The notes: a model not told the origin generated them from the sequence alone. 64,000 nucleotides of DNA from Myoxocephalus aenaeus (GCA_038501785.1 JBAMJR010000003.1:3507501-3571500), one strand, 5' to 3'; shown: positions 10,951-22,799, counted from the first letter of the stretch. Program-made: numbers and translations.

Positions 10951-12685
10951 TTGTCTCCATGACCTAATAGAGAGATTACATTGGACAACATCAACAAACA
11001 TAATACATACCTGCTAGGTATGACAAAATAACAAAGAAAACAAGAAATTATTTATTTAATTGAATGTTGAATGTGCACAGAATTGTGTGATATACTGACA
11101 CTGACTTCAGCTAGAAGATGGTTTTGCCTTCATGGGACTATATACTAAATTGCACCATGTTTAACTGAATTCCTCTTTGAACTGAAGCACACGTTTAATC
11201 CCAGATCACGACGTAACATTTTCCCACATGGCGCCCCATGGCTTCCCCCGCACTTCGCAAGAAAAATGTCATAGCCGCGACAGAGTGCTAAATAAATAGC
11301 ATGTAGTGTAATATTCCACAGTGGGTGATGGATTGCCCTGAGAAGACTTCTGCATCGACACAATGCTACGTCTAATCGGCTGACTGTGCAACTTCAGCAC
11401 GCCATACAGGAACAAAGGTGACCTTTGACCTTCAAGTCTGCCATATCGCGCCGGGACAGGAAGTGCAGTCTTGACTTGAACGGGAGACGGCGTGAACAGT
11501 TACAGGGATTGGTGCTGATGTCTTATCTGCTACTACTATCTGCAGCAGCAGATGAAAAGGATACACAACAGCTGATACTAATACCGCTTTGCGAACGAAA
11601 TGATTGATATCATTGGAGAGCTCATTGAACTGACTGCTATTGATCTTTGACCAAACCTAGAGATTAGATAACACGCAGTGCAATTGCAAGGCCGCTTGTA
11701 ACATACTAGTAGTAAGCAGAATGATCTTAATATCACCGTGCAGAACGTATAAAAACATCAAAGACACGCAGTCCGGCAATAAAAAAAAGCTACGGTACAA
11801 TCGCCCGAGGCCAAACAGTAACGTATGAGGCAGGTGTTTGTTATTTTAAGAATCTGCTACAATTAAGATTGCTCGTAAATTACATTTGGGAGCTGCGAAC
11901 TGGCTTGTGATCAAATGAGAAAAACGTCTCACCTGAAAGGCACGGCAATGAACAGAGCGATTTTGAAGCTCGTGTGATGCGACATGGGAGGGCAGACTGT
12001 GTTGAACACCGTGTCCTGTCCCCGCCGCATGCGACATGACGTCAGCGGCGTTCCCTCGTGAGATATTCTTCTCACAATGCGAAAACTGCCACGATCAAAT
12101 GCGAGCGCTCTGCTTTTTCTTATTTACTTTGTATCTTGCGTCAAGCGGAGCATTCATTATTTTTGTTGTGCCGTTTGTTTACGAGATGCTCCCACCTCCC
12201 AGAGATGGGTGGATTGTCGAGCAAGCGCTGCCCTGCGGGGATCGAAATTTATTCAAGCCAGGTTACACCCATTGGCAACAAACAACGAGACTCCTCTCTC
12301 CTTCGTTCTCACACGCAGACACACACACAGGCGCGCATGTCTGGTGCTTCGGCGCATACCTACAGCAGTGTTGCGACATATGTATGCGTGCGCCAGGTGA
12401 GGCGGGTCCTTCAGCGGTCGTCTCTTTAACGTATCACGATCACCATCTTTAATCTCCTGCTGTGTGAGGGCCTGCGCGCTAACACGCTGTTGGATTACTA
12501 CCTTTACTTATCACACATGCCGGCACGGCACACAGCAGCCAGCCCTTTTTTTTGGTTGTCTGCCTGGATTGCATTGCAATTATATGTACATGTTACCTGT
12601 ACAGTACGTCCATGTATGAAGTACATAGAAGTGTGTCGTTTGCTCACTTTTCCTTTATGTTTTGCAGCATTCTCAGACAACTAAA
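10951..12685. other. Intergenic region, no gene recognised
   Basis: Three overlapping + strand frames of 107-138 codons at 12,036-12,452 end together. They have no recognisable domain and no continuity across plausible splice sites. I see no tRNA or other RNA gene. Confidence 0.45.
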
Positions 12686-12687
12686 TA

Positions 12688-14278
12688 CACCGCGTTCCAC
12701 ATTATTATGCAAATTACACTTTGCTCAGATTTTCCTAAATAGTAATGCACAGTCAGTCAGTATCATTTTCAAGTCATCAACTGTTAGAGTATAAGTCAAA
12801 TTCTATTGAACAAACCTCCTAATGATAACAGTATTTTTTTCAAAAATAAAAAACTCAAAATGCAGTGTTCCAAATTATTATGCAGAATTTCAGAGTTTCA
12901 AGATATTTTATAGGTTGTAAAGAACAAAAAATTGTCATTTGTTGAATTTGCAGCATTAGGAGGTCATATTTACTGAAATCAAGAAAAGTTTGAATCAAAA
13001 ACATCTTAACAGGTCAAGTTACATGTTAACATAGGACCCCTTCTTTGATATCAACTTCACAATTCTTGCATCCATTGAACTTGTGAGTTCTTTGATAGTT
13101 TCTGCTTTAATGTCTTTGCAGGATGCCATAATAGCCTCCCAGAGCACCTGCTTGGATGTGAACTGCCTTCCACCCACATAGATCTTTTGCTTGATGATGC
13201 TCCAAAGGTTCTCAATAGGGTTAAGGTCAGGGGAAGATGGGGGCCACACCATGAGTTTCTCTCCTTTTATGCCCATAGCAGCCAATGCCCCAGAGGTATT
13301 CTTTGCAGCATGACATGGTGCATTGTCATGCATGAATATGATTTTGCTACGGAAGGCACGGTTCTTCTTTTTGTACCACAGAAGAAAGTGGTCAGTCAGA
13401 AACTCTACATACTTTGCCGAGGTCATTTTCACACCGGCGGGGACCCTGAAGGGGCCTACCAGCTCTCTCCCCGTGATTCCGGCCCAAAACATGACTCCGC
13501 CACCTCCTTGTTGACGTCTCAGCCTTGTTGGGACATGGTGGCCATTCACCAACCATCCACTACTCCATCCATCAGGACCATCAAGGGTTGCACGGCACTC
13601 ATCCGTAAACAAAACAGTTTGAAAGTTAGTCTTCATGTAGTCCTGAGCCCACTGCAACCTTTTTTGCTTGTGAGCTTGGTTTAGGGGTGGCCGAATAACA
13701 GGTTTAAGGACACTTGCAAACCTCTTGAGCATCCTACATCTTGAAGTTCGCGAGACTCCAGAGGCACCAGCGGCTTCAAACACCTGTTTGCTGCTATTCA
13801 ATGGCATTTTAGTGGCTGCTCTCTTAACCCTACGCATTTGTTTGGCAGAAATCTTCCTTATTTTGCCTTTGTCTGAACGAACCCGCTTGTGCTGTGAATC
13901 GGTGACAAATTTCTTCACCGTCCGATGATCACGCGCAATTCTTTTGGAAATATCCAATGTTGTGATACCTTGACCAAGGTATTGCACTGTTTGCCGCTTT
14001 TCAGCAGCAGAGAGATCCTTTTTCTTCCCCATTTTGCCTGAAACATGTAGCTTGCTTAATAATGTGGAACATCCTTCTTAAGTAGTTTTCCTTTGATTGG
14101 GCTCACCTGGCAAACTAATTATTATTATTACTATATATTACTAAATATTATTACTATTTGATTTCAATCATCCAAATAGCCCTGAGACACAATACCATCC
14201 ATGAGTTTCATTGAAAAACCACAAAATGAATGTTTATGACCCTTAAATACAATTTGCCTAATAATGTGGAACGCGGTG
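12688..14278 (-). mobile_element. Complete Tc1/mariner element with IR/DR ends (DD37E group)
   Basis: The 1,591-bp element is flanked by TA at 12,686-12,687 and 14,279-14,280. The outer ends are inverted repeats beginning CACCGCGTTCCACATTATTA, with about one mismatch in the first 28 bp. Each arm also has an inner copy of the transposase-binding-site-like word: GTGTTCCAAATTATTATGC at about 12,865 on the left, and the inverse GCTTAATAATGTGGAAC at about 14,054 on the right. This gives the IR/DR layout known from Sleeping Beauty-like elements. One unbroken transposase frame lies between them on the minus strand. It looks structurally intact. Confidence 0.95.
13019..14032 (-). CDS. Tc1/mariner DD37E transposase, full-length open frame
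   Basis: This is a 337-aa cut-and-paste DNA transposase, a nuclear enzyme that binds the element ends and excises and reinserts the element. The N-terminal half (about 1-110) has paired helix-turn-helix segments rich in Lys/Arg (QGITTLDISKRIARDHRTVKK). The catalytic domain shows D144 in VLFTDECRA, a glycine-rich box (QQGGGGVMFWAGI, about 174-186), D236 in FMHDNAPCH and E274 in SPDLNPIENLW. That leaves 37 residues between the second Asp and the Glu. Known Tc1-type families with 37-residue spacing include the mosquito ITmD37E lineage and a fish-associated DD37E lineage; which one this belongs to needs a tree. The ATG at 14,032 opens a Lys-rich start typical of the family. There is no stop or frameshift, and the frame lies between both inverted repeats. 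Activity is inferred, not shown. Confidence 0.93.
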   Translation of the reverse strand: MGKKKDLSAAEKRQTVQYLGQGITTLDISKRIARDHRTVKKFVTDSQHKRVRSDKGKIRKISAKQMRRVKRAATKMPLNSSKQVFEAAGASGVSRTSRCRMLKRFASVLKPVIRPPLNQAHKQKRLQWAQDYMKTNFQTVLFTDECRATLDGPDGWSSGWLVNGHHVPTRLRRQQGGGGVMFWAGITGRELVGPFRVPAGVKMTSAKYVEFLTDHFLLWYKKKNRAFRSKIIFMHDNAPCHAAKNTSGALAAMGIKGEKLMVWPPSSPDLNPIENLWSIIKQKIYVGGRQFTSKQVLWEAIMASCKDIKAETIKELTSSMDARIVKLISKKGSYVNM

Positions 14279-14280
14279 TA

Positions 14281-17200
14281 CAGCTTGAAACTGCACAAAT
14301 GCACTGTGTTCACATGCATGCAAACGCATACACGCCTAGCGTTTCTTTTCATCTTTCGCCTCCTTGTCGCTCAGTGCATTGCATAAAAGAGCATGTCGAG
14401 ACACAGAGGGATCAGACGCCGGAGTGCTTCACCATAAGCCCGATTAAATCTATTCCCGCTGGTACAACAGGAGGGCCGGTGGCTGTGTAATTTACGCTGC
14501 TGTCCAGCGGCTAAGTCAGCACTCTCCGCCAGGGTGTCGTCATCCTGCCCCTGTTCTCCCACTGCGTGTAATGAATCCAGTGTGTCTGAGCTCTGGCATG
14601 CACAAATGATTAACTGGTGGCAAAGAGAACTGATGAAGGAGATAAAGCTTGGCACACAATGGCCTCGGTGCTACACGTGTACCTGCACAACCAGAGCTTC
14701 CTCACGCAAGGGAATTATTCACGTCTGCTGATCATTCTGTTCATTCTGACACCCGCTGTGCACACGTTTTTTTGGACGCACGAGACGGGGAAGGTGTATC
14801 AATCCGTTATGGGTTTACAGATTTGCGTGTGGAGTCCTTTCCGCATGCGATTGTTTATCCCAGAATCTGATGACAGCGTTAAACAGCGGGACTACTGTCT
14901 GTTGCAATTTAGGGGAAGAGTTTGGGTCACGTTAATGGAAAACAAAACCATTGAAAGCGACTGAAGGGTGCAGGAAGATAAGTGGAATTCTTAGCAAAAT
15001 AAAACTAGCAAAAAGCAATGACAGTTCTGCGCTGTGATACACAACACATGCACAAGTATGATATACCTAGCAGGGAGTAGCTATAGAAATATATTTTGTT
15101 GAATTGAGGAGCAATGTGTAGATGGAGGACGTGGCAGTGCACTTTTAGGAGGTTTACGGCTGGAGATGGATGGGACACCCGCTGGCCAAATGGAAGCGAG
15201 GTGGGCTGAGAAAGAATCCATTATCAAACATTATCAGTGGCTGGTAATAATCACTGACATTCACAGGCTCTCTCCACTGTGAAACGGTGGCTTTTTGGTT
15301 AGACCAGCCGAGGAAATCTTTTTCTTTCATTATCATCGCGAGGAGTCCCGAGCGTGTCGACATGCGGCAGCACAAACACAACGGTGGTTATTACAGCTCG
15401 CTGGTGGTGGAGCAAGATTTAATGCAGGTAACCACAGTGGATCTTGCATGCATGATTGCACTTTGCACATGATCAAGTAAACTGAAACGGGAAGCCATTA
15501 TACATGCAAACTGGCGGGTACTGCTTACTGCTATCATTTCCACAAACGGAATAGAACTATTCTTTTGCTGTGCATTTAAAAAGGTGTCACCAAATGAAAC
15601 CGTCTCTCATGAAAGTAAAACAGACAAATAGAATATAGATGAAGGGGGTTCATTGGATTTTGGAAAAGTATGTGTTGGTGTGGCGCTAACAAAATGACAA
15701 AATAGAGCACAAAAGAATAAACGACACACAAAAGTGCGGATATTTCACATCAAATCTATTCATACCGGCAGAGATGCGAAGAGTTGCAACACTTTTTGAA
15801 TTAAAAGGTTGGAATAGATCCTATTGACCCAGGTAAAACTGTTGTGTAGCCTAAAATAGTCAGCTGTTTTGTTGAGCTTCCTTTTAGCGAGACGCTCTGA
15901 CTGAATTTGGGGTTGCCTCTGGTAAACGGTCGTGTACGTCTTGGGCTTTTATTGTGAAAGGTAAGACAGAAGAGCGTCTGCTCTGCGTTGGCCTTTGTCA
16001 AGGTTGAAAGAAGCAATAAAGTTGGTAGATCCCTTCTGGTCTCAGCTAATGCCTTCATAACGTTTTGAATATGTCCGTTCGGCACAATGTGATTGGTTGC
16101 TGGGTTAAATTAGCTAAAGCTAAAAAAAAACGTGAACTCGCTCCTAAATTCTTTTTAAGACCGTACGCTTTTTTTAACCACTTTCTGTGTGAACGTACTC
16201 ATGACAAACACGTGTCTTGTGAGGCCACAGTGACCTTTGATGACCTTGAAGTGGTGTACCATCCGAACGTACAGACGGACGGACAACCCCAAAACACCAC
16301 GCCTCCGGCCACGAATGTTCCCAGCGCTGATGCATAAATATAAATATATACAGTATAGATATGGGCCTCTTCTCCCATTTCGGCACATAGCAAGAAAAAG
16401 CATTGATCATCTTTTTGTTGCACATGGAGAGGAGCAAGGAAGAGGGAACAGCTTTGCCTCCACGGTGGGCTCTTCAGTTTTGTTCTCATTCAGCAGAGCG
16501 ACAGGAGTCAGTTATGACTTCTTCAACACGAGCGGACGTCCCGGGAAGGAAGTTATTCACTAACTTCCTCCAGAAAGTTTTCATTCCGGCCAGCGTCTTC
16601 TCTTCCTTTTTAAAGCACATTTTGGCAACAGTTTTGTTGCGTCTTGGCCCAATGTCAACAGGCGTTAAATCAGCAGTTTGCTCAGACTCCACGATCACGG
16701 CAGCATCCTACCCCCAATACTGTACACTGTCCATGATTTGAACCCGATCCAGGTTTTTTGATCATCTGCATCAGCGCACGCAGCTTTTTTTTCTTTCTTT
16801 TCTGTTTCGCGTGCAGCCAGTTAGCCGTTTCTGTTCCCACGGACGGTTGAGGATTGAGGAAAAAGTGTGTTTTCTGGCCTCCTGAATGCTGTATTCACCA
16901 CAACTGCTATATTTGGCTTCACCTGATTGCATGTTTAGTTTTTTTCCCTCCTAACTGCTGCTGCAGTAATTAAGCCGGAGGACACGTAGATAGCAGACAG
17001 TGATCACAAACCTGGATAAGCACGCTTCCTGATTGCTCCACAGGGCAAACCCCAGTGTTCTGTGGTTTGGGGGTTTTGTGTAACAAAGGTCTCGCACAAC
17101 TAAATAATGAACCTGTGTCAGTGGGTAAAAAAAAAAAAGGTAGAAAATGCCTGTCTCAAAAAAAAAAATGACAGCATCAGCACTTTAAACACTTAATATA

Positions 17201-17300
17201 CATTTTTAAAAGCTGTAGATGGATGAGAAGAGATCAGCAGATCAGAGCGGTGACAAACTTATTTTGTCATGTGAGGAGCTGATATGTGTAGAGAGGCTTC
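14281..17300. other. Intergenic region, no gene recognised
   Basis: The sequence looks mostly unique. Frames of up to about 115 codons overlap on several strands around 14.4-15.0 kb and 16.1-16.7 kb, but none has a domain, splice-site context or codon bias. Confidence 0.45.
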
Positions 17301-17303
17301 CAC

Positions 17304-17365
17304 TTTACATTACATTACATGTCATTTAGCTGACGCTTTTATCCAAAGCGACTTACAATAGTGCA
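17304..17365. repeat. Dispersed repeat with conserved CATTTAGCTGACGCTTTTAT core
   Basis: TTACATTACATTACATGTCA is followed by TTTAGCTGACGCTTTTATCC and AAAGCGACTTACAATAGTGC. This is a wording I recognise as a widespread fish interspersed repeat. The family name is uncertain, and the flanks fade into AT-rich sequence. Confidence 0.6.
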
Positions 17366-17892
17366 TTCAATCATGAGTACAAACTCAGAACAACAAGAAT
17401 CAATAATCAATAATCACTAAAGTACAGTTTCTTCAATAGAGTTAAATTACAAAAATTACAGAAAATTACAAAAGTGCTATCAGTAAGAGACATCAAAGTG
17501 CTACTAGAGTCCACTTGTTCCCTACAATGATTTTCAATAGTGTTTATTGTATACCCAGGAAAAGTACATGCATTAAGTAAGAGTCCCAATTGTTTCCCTC
17601 GCGGATATAGCAGCCTGCAAATGCATAACTGCACACTTTTTTTTTTTTTTGGTCTCTCTTTTTTTTTTTTTTACACAACTTAGCGTGCTGTCTAAAAAAA
17701 CGGTCGATGATTGTTTTGATAGAAAAGGGTGACCGATACCTCCCTCAGCTCTTTCTGTACACAACCTCCCGACCCTTGGCTCTGTCCGAGCAAACACAGT
17801 CTGCACGCAATGCACAATGATTAACCCACAGATCGTCTATTGGGGGAGGACTCACTCTGTAAGCCGAGTATTTCCGTCTACAACTCTCGTTT

Positions 17893-17896
<4 letters not shown>

Positions 17897-17936
<40 letters not shown>
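17897..17936. repeat. (TC)n microsatellite
   Basis: About 20 uninterrupted TC units following a short T run. Confidence 0.97.
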
Positions 17937-17938
<2 letters not shown>

Positions 17939-17939
17939 T

Positions 17940-18425
17940 TTTTTGTTGTTGTCTCTACTAAAGGAAAATACTTTCCAACCAGGAAAGTACCCTTTTAAAG
18001 TTCTCAGTACCTGGAAATTTGGACATGGATGTTTCTGGGAAAATGTAAAAAGCCTAAAAAATACAGTTAAAGGTGTCATTAACACAAGTCAGTGCAGCCA
18101 ATGTTAATACATTAGCTACTTGTATCACCAAGCTCACTAAACAGCCTAATAATGATAAATAAAACACGTTTATTAAATTAAACTAAACAGGTTTCTCATT
18201 GTTAATGCACACCAATTGTTGGTTATCTACAACAACTGGTTATTCCAAATGAAATTCCCCTATTGATGCCAACCCACTGCAAAGCTACATACCAGGGCGC
18301 ATTCCTTATGGTCCCCAGAAAAAGGGTCTGAGTGAGACCTCTCTGCTGGCATCATTCTGGGTGGATTACCCCGCAGATGACAGGCTGGTTGACGGCCCCT
18401 TTGGTTTGCAGAGAGAAGGTTTAAG
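17940..18425. other. Non-coding stretch between microsatellites
   Basis: AT-rich unique sequence with no supportable gene or RNA. Confidence 0.45.
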
Positions 18426-18426
18426 T

Positions 18427-18540
<114 letters not shown>

Positions 18541-18895
18541 GGGGCAGAAGAGGTTCATTTGTATCATGCATGACTTGATTTGCGTGACAAGCTTATCCAT
18601 ATCTTATTTCCCTATAGAAAAAAAAGGGATTGGCTTCCAGAACAAATGCCACAGAGAAACTAGACTCAGTCATCATATAGACAGAGGCTAAGTGGGCAAG
18701 TAATGACCAGTAGATTGACCATATGATGAGATCAGAAGTGAAATCATTTGCATACGGTGGTAATATTCACCAAGATAAAATTACGAGGTTATATTTCAGA
18801 TTATTATTATTGCCAATTTCCAAGTTTTTGTTTTGATTGTATTCTCTTTTTTTTGCACTTCAAATCAGTTGTTTAAAAGCTGCAATAAATATTGG

Positions 18896-18925
18896 GCCAG
18901 TCTGACCCAGTCTGACCCAGTCTGA
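18896..18925. repeat. 10-bp x 3 perfect tandem repeat
   Basis: CCAGTCTGAC is repeated three times without change. Confidence 0.9.
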
Positions 18926-20190
18926 CAAATTATCACTTATTTTTGCTGTGGGACTTTTATCACCATCTAACTTGAGTTGCACGCTTTTTGTTTTGTTTAA
19001 AAACAGCTGCCTTCTGCTGCTGATGAAGAGAATCAAGACGCAAAGCCCAAAAAGATCAGCTTAAAAATGTGTATTTCTTTCCACCCTTCTGATCACACAC
19101 AGCCATCATTCAATGTTAAAATATATTGATTAACGGAGTTTTAAATACTTTCCTGGGACATATTGTCTTCAACATTTTTGTACTACCGTGGCGCCAGCAT
19201 GATGCCGTCATGGCCAGACAGTTAATTAGGGTCGTGACCTCGATTCACTCATTTACTCTGGATGGTGTGTGACGCTGCCTGCAGTCAGGATACACACACC
19301 AGAGGCCATTTTTCTCCTTTTGTAAAAAAAAAAGAAAAAAAATATCTTAAATATTTTAGGAATAATCCAAAATTCCTGTTTTAAGAAGACTTGTAACTTC
19401 TAATTTGGTTTTGCTGTTCTTTAAACATTGTATGCAGGCCTTTTTATGGGCTTTTCAATATACTTTCAAAATGTTTTTCCTTACTTGATAAATGTCAAAC
19501 TCAAACACATTCTATTCTCTATGTGACCAGCCAGTGATGGTAAATGACTATTCTTGATCATTTTATGGGATTATGCACAGATGAAATGAACACTATTTGT
19601 GTTTGGGAATGAAAGAATGTTGTGAAAACCACGGCATGAACAAACATGCAAAAAATCTGTTGTATGACATATTCTTCTTACTTTAGTTTTACTTAAGTTA
19701 TGCTGATGTGCTCCATGTTCTGCTTATTGTAAGTAACAACTTTCTTTGATAACTTCAGTGCTGACTCAAAGTGTATCTTAATTCCATTTAGTTTTGTTAT
19801 TCTTAAAAAAATTTAAAAAAAAATGAATCTTAATAATGCTTCGTAATGTATCACTTCCGATCAGATAACAAATCCCATTGTAAAACCAAGCGGTGATGCT
19901 CGGCCTTTAATTAAGCTGTGATCCATTCTGCAGCCAAATATCTTCACACGCACAGGTCGCTGCTTTTCTTGCTGCGCGGGTCATGACTCTCCTCAGACAC
20001 GCAACTTAACGGGGCTTCCCATTATGGCCTCGCCTTCCCTTTGCCCTGCCTATCACGCTCGGTTATGACACCTTCGTGCTCCGCGCGAGAGGGAGAGGTG
20101 ACAGAAAGATGGATGACCGAGATATTCCCGCACGCAACTATTGTTATTGCCGCGGAGCGCAAATACCGGCTTGCATAAGGACGGAGGGCT
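18926..20190. other. Intergenic region, no gene recognised
   Basis: AT-rich sequence with A runs at about 19,325-19,342 and 19,805-19,823. No supportable gene. Confidence 0.45.
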
Positions 20191-20319
20191 GTGTGTGTGT
20201 GTGTGTGTGGGGGTGTGGGGGTGTGGGGGGGTGTGGGTGGGGGGGGGACCATTTAGCTCAGTTACTAATCTGGTATCCACGCCTGGTCAGGAAGGGGAGG
20301 TGATCCAATGCCCCCCCCC

Positions 20320-20353
<34 letters not shown>

Positions 20354-20355
20354 CA
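20191..20355. repeat. GT/G-rich tract facing a C/CA tract
   Basis: A (GT)n-plus-G-run tract (20,191-20,247) is followed about 65 bp later by a C-run plus (CA)n tract (20,311-20,355). The two are complementary in character and could pair as an imperfect stem, and the G-runs could form a quadruplex. Confidence 0.9.
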
Positions 20356-20665
20356 ATAAGTGGAAAAGTATTTCCCTCTCAGGGACGTGTTGGTGCTGAG
20401 TTCAGGGTTGCCCGTGAAAAAGCACATCAGCATTAAGCAGATTTTTTTTCTGGTTATAATTTATTTGTTTTTGCTACGTGGTGAGACCATTCTGACCCTC
20501 GTTATCTATCGATTGCCTCTGTTTTGAACCTGAGCCACCTGACTCTGAACCAGCACGGCCATTGGGCTTTTATAAAACATATAAACCACTTTCTTATCGT
20601 AGCTCATTAATCCTGAGATAAATCGGGAAGTGAACATCATGGGGGTTGGGGTTGTGGGGGGGGCT

Positions 20666-21054
20666 TAAAGGTCACATATCGTGCTCATTTCCGGTAACAA
20701 ACTTGTGTTTGGGGTTTCTACTAGAACATGTTTACCTGCTTTTTCATTATAAATCAAGTCCAAGTGCCATGTGAATGATGGGACAGTATCAAGACCCCTC
20801 GATCCATGAGAAATCCACACTTTAAAGAAGCCATCAGGGATAAATAACAATTAATAATGCAACTGTACCACATTTAGACCATCTCACAGTTTTGAACATA
20901 GACATTCTAAATGTGTCCCAGTTTATTTCCGTGTGTGTGAATGACCTCAGCAGACAGGAAGTAAAAACGGAGAATGACATTTCAGATATTCCACCGGACA
21001 ATATCCACGTTTTTTTTTTTTACGTTAAAGCCTGAACCTGGAAATGAGCACAAC
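20666..21054. repeat. MITE-like fish repeat with CATTTCC(A/G)G-type inverted ends
   Basis: The left end reads AAAGGTCACATATCGTGCTC followed by ATTTCCGG. The right end reads CCTGGAAATGAGCAC, which is the inverted counterpart. GGTTTCTACTAGAACATGTT just inside the left end is a phrase I know from a common teleost repeat. The rightmost bases of the expected inverted end are lost, and no coding capacity remains. Confidence 0.7.
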
Positions 21055-21242
21055 TTCTACATTAGCTTGATACTGATTATACATAGCTTTAAAGTAAGTA
21101 TAAAGTAGTATGACAATAAAGTTCCCTTTATTGTCATATATCAACTTGAAACTATTAGAGAATAAAGGACAAATCACAACATCAAGTTTGTCAAGCATCA
21201 GCGGCTAAACATCTTGATAGCAAAGCACCACGAAATGTCGCG

Positions 21243-21252
21243 TGTCACGCTC
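21243..21252 (-). promoter_or_regulatory. Distal XRE (AhR/ARNT site) match
   Basis: TGTCACGCTC reads GAGCGTGACA on the minus strand and fits the extended xenobiotic response element KNGCGTGMSA. It lies about 6.7 kb upstream of the cyp1a start. At this distance a chance match is possible. Confidence 0.35.
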
Positions 21253-21277
21253 AGTTGAAAAAAACAATACAGGTGTA

Positions 21278-21284
21278 TTGTGTG

Positions 21285-21331
<47 letters not shown>
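21278..21331. repeat. (GT)n microsatellite
   Basis: About 27 GT units with one CGT interruption. Confidence 0.97.
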
Positions 21332-21333
<2 letters not shown>

Positions 21334-21586
21334 ATACTCAATATATTCTGCAGTGAGTCAAAACTGGAAGGTGGTTTCCCTTTTCCTCCGGTGATATTAC
21401 AGGAAATGAGCTGACTTGTCTGTGACGGCCTGCTGACTGAACGTGACAACAGTCCATTCCAACGGTGGACAGCATAACTATCACTCTTGTACTTTACTTT
21501 CTATGTGATAGTTTACATTTTTAACAGCCATAGTTACGTTCAGATGAATATGCAATACACGTCTGCGTCTTTTATATTTAAGTACA

Positions 21587-21635
21587 TGATGATATAAGCA
21601 CTTACAACGTGGACTTTTGAGTGCTTATATCATCA
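21587..21635. repeat. Perfect 16-bp inverted repeat, 17-nt loop
   Basis: TGATGATATAAGCACT (21,587-21,602) is exactly complementary to AGTGCTTATATCATCA (21,620-21,635). It may be a relic of a small palindromic element or a hairpin RNA. Confidence 0.85.
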
Positions 21636-22010
21636 ATATTATAATGACATGACACTGTTAGGGTCCATCCTGGGGCAAAAAAACTAAAAGTACATGTTGT
21701 TGCCAATACTTCTTTATCTTTACTTGTAAATTCACATGTTTTATGGGCACTCACACGGGAACGTCTTTACAGGAATGGCGTGGTAAAACTAATAAGGGAC
21801 AGATTTTGAGAAAAGAAACCGTATCAATACAGCGAATAAACCATGTACAATCAACAGTACTGTGTACTGTATATGTGTGTATCACTCAACACGCGGTCAA
21901 GCGCCGGCCAGTCAGATAAGTTGTGACCACAGCCCAGCGAAACAGAAACGTGACCCTCCAGGCAGCGAGGAGCTGTAGTTTCACTGTCAAATCGAGCACT
22001 TTTACCCCAT

Positions 22011-22695
22011 AACGTGCACTGGAAAACATTGAATAACGTGCACTGGAAAACGTTGAATAACGTGCACTGGAAAACATTGAATAACGTGCACTGGAAAACG
22101 TTGAATAACGTGCACTGGAAAACGTTGAATAACGTGCACTGGAAAACGTTGAATAACGTGCACTGGAAATCGTTGAATAACGTGCACTGGAAATCGTTGA
22201 ATAACGTGCACTGGAAATGTGCACTGGAAAACGTTGAATAACGTGCACTGGAAAACGTTGAATAACGTGCACTGGAAAACGTTGAATAATGTGCATTGGA
22301 AAACGTTGAATAATGTGCACTGGAAAACGTTGAATAACGTGCACTGGAAAACATTGAATAACGTGCACTGGAAAACATTGAATAACGTGCACTGGAAAAC
22401 ATTGAATAACGTGCACTGGAAAACGTTGAATAACGTGCACTGGAAAACGTTGAATAACGTGCATTGGAAAACGTTGAATAATGTGCACTGGAAAACGTTG
22501 AATAACGTGCACTGGAAAACGTTGAATAATGTGCACTGGAAAACGTTGAATAATGTGCACTGGAAAACATTGAATAACGTGCACTGGAAAACGTTGAATA
22601 ACGTGCACTGGAAAACGTTGAATAATGTGCACTGGAAAACGTTGAATAACGTGCACTGGAAAATGTTGAATAACGTGCACTGGAAAATGTTGAAT
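22011..22695. repeat. 24-bp minisatellite, about 28 units
   Basis: The unit AACGTGCACTGGAAAACGTTGAAT (here in two parts: AACGTGCACTGGAAAA and CGTTGAAT) repeats from 22,011 to 22,695, with one unit truncated near 22,217. Substitutions are few and mostly C to T or G to A at the two CpGs (AATGTGCAC, ACATTGAAT), consistent with methylation decay. Because 24 is a multiple of 3, several frames stay open on both strands, giving period-8 peptides (NVHWKTLN on +; FQCTLFND, FSSARYST and FPVHVIQR on -). Those frames follow from the period and are not evidence of a gene. Confidence 0.97.
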
Positions 22696-22799
22696 GCTGT
22701 TAGTGAAACTCGAGGCAGATGTGTAAAAAAACGTTTTGAGCGTCAGACGCGATCGCGCCCAGTATATTTTAGCTCTCCTTATTAATTTCTTGTCCGCAA

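Noticed and set aside
12036..12452. Three overlapping frames of 107-138 codons
   Set aside because: No domain, no splice logic, and all three frames are open, which suggests a stop-poor stretch and not coding selection.
13187..13684. 165-codon + strand frame
   Set aside because: It is antisense to the Tc1 transposase, which has full catalytic motifs.
22011..22695. CRISPR-like array
   Set aside because: Units are contiguous without spacers, and the context is a vertebrate chromosome. It is a minisatellite.
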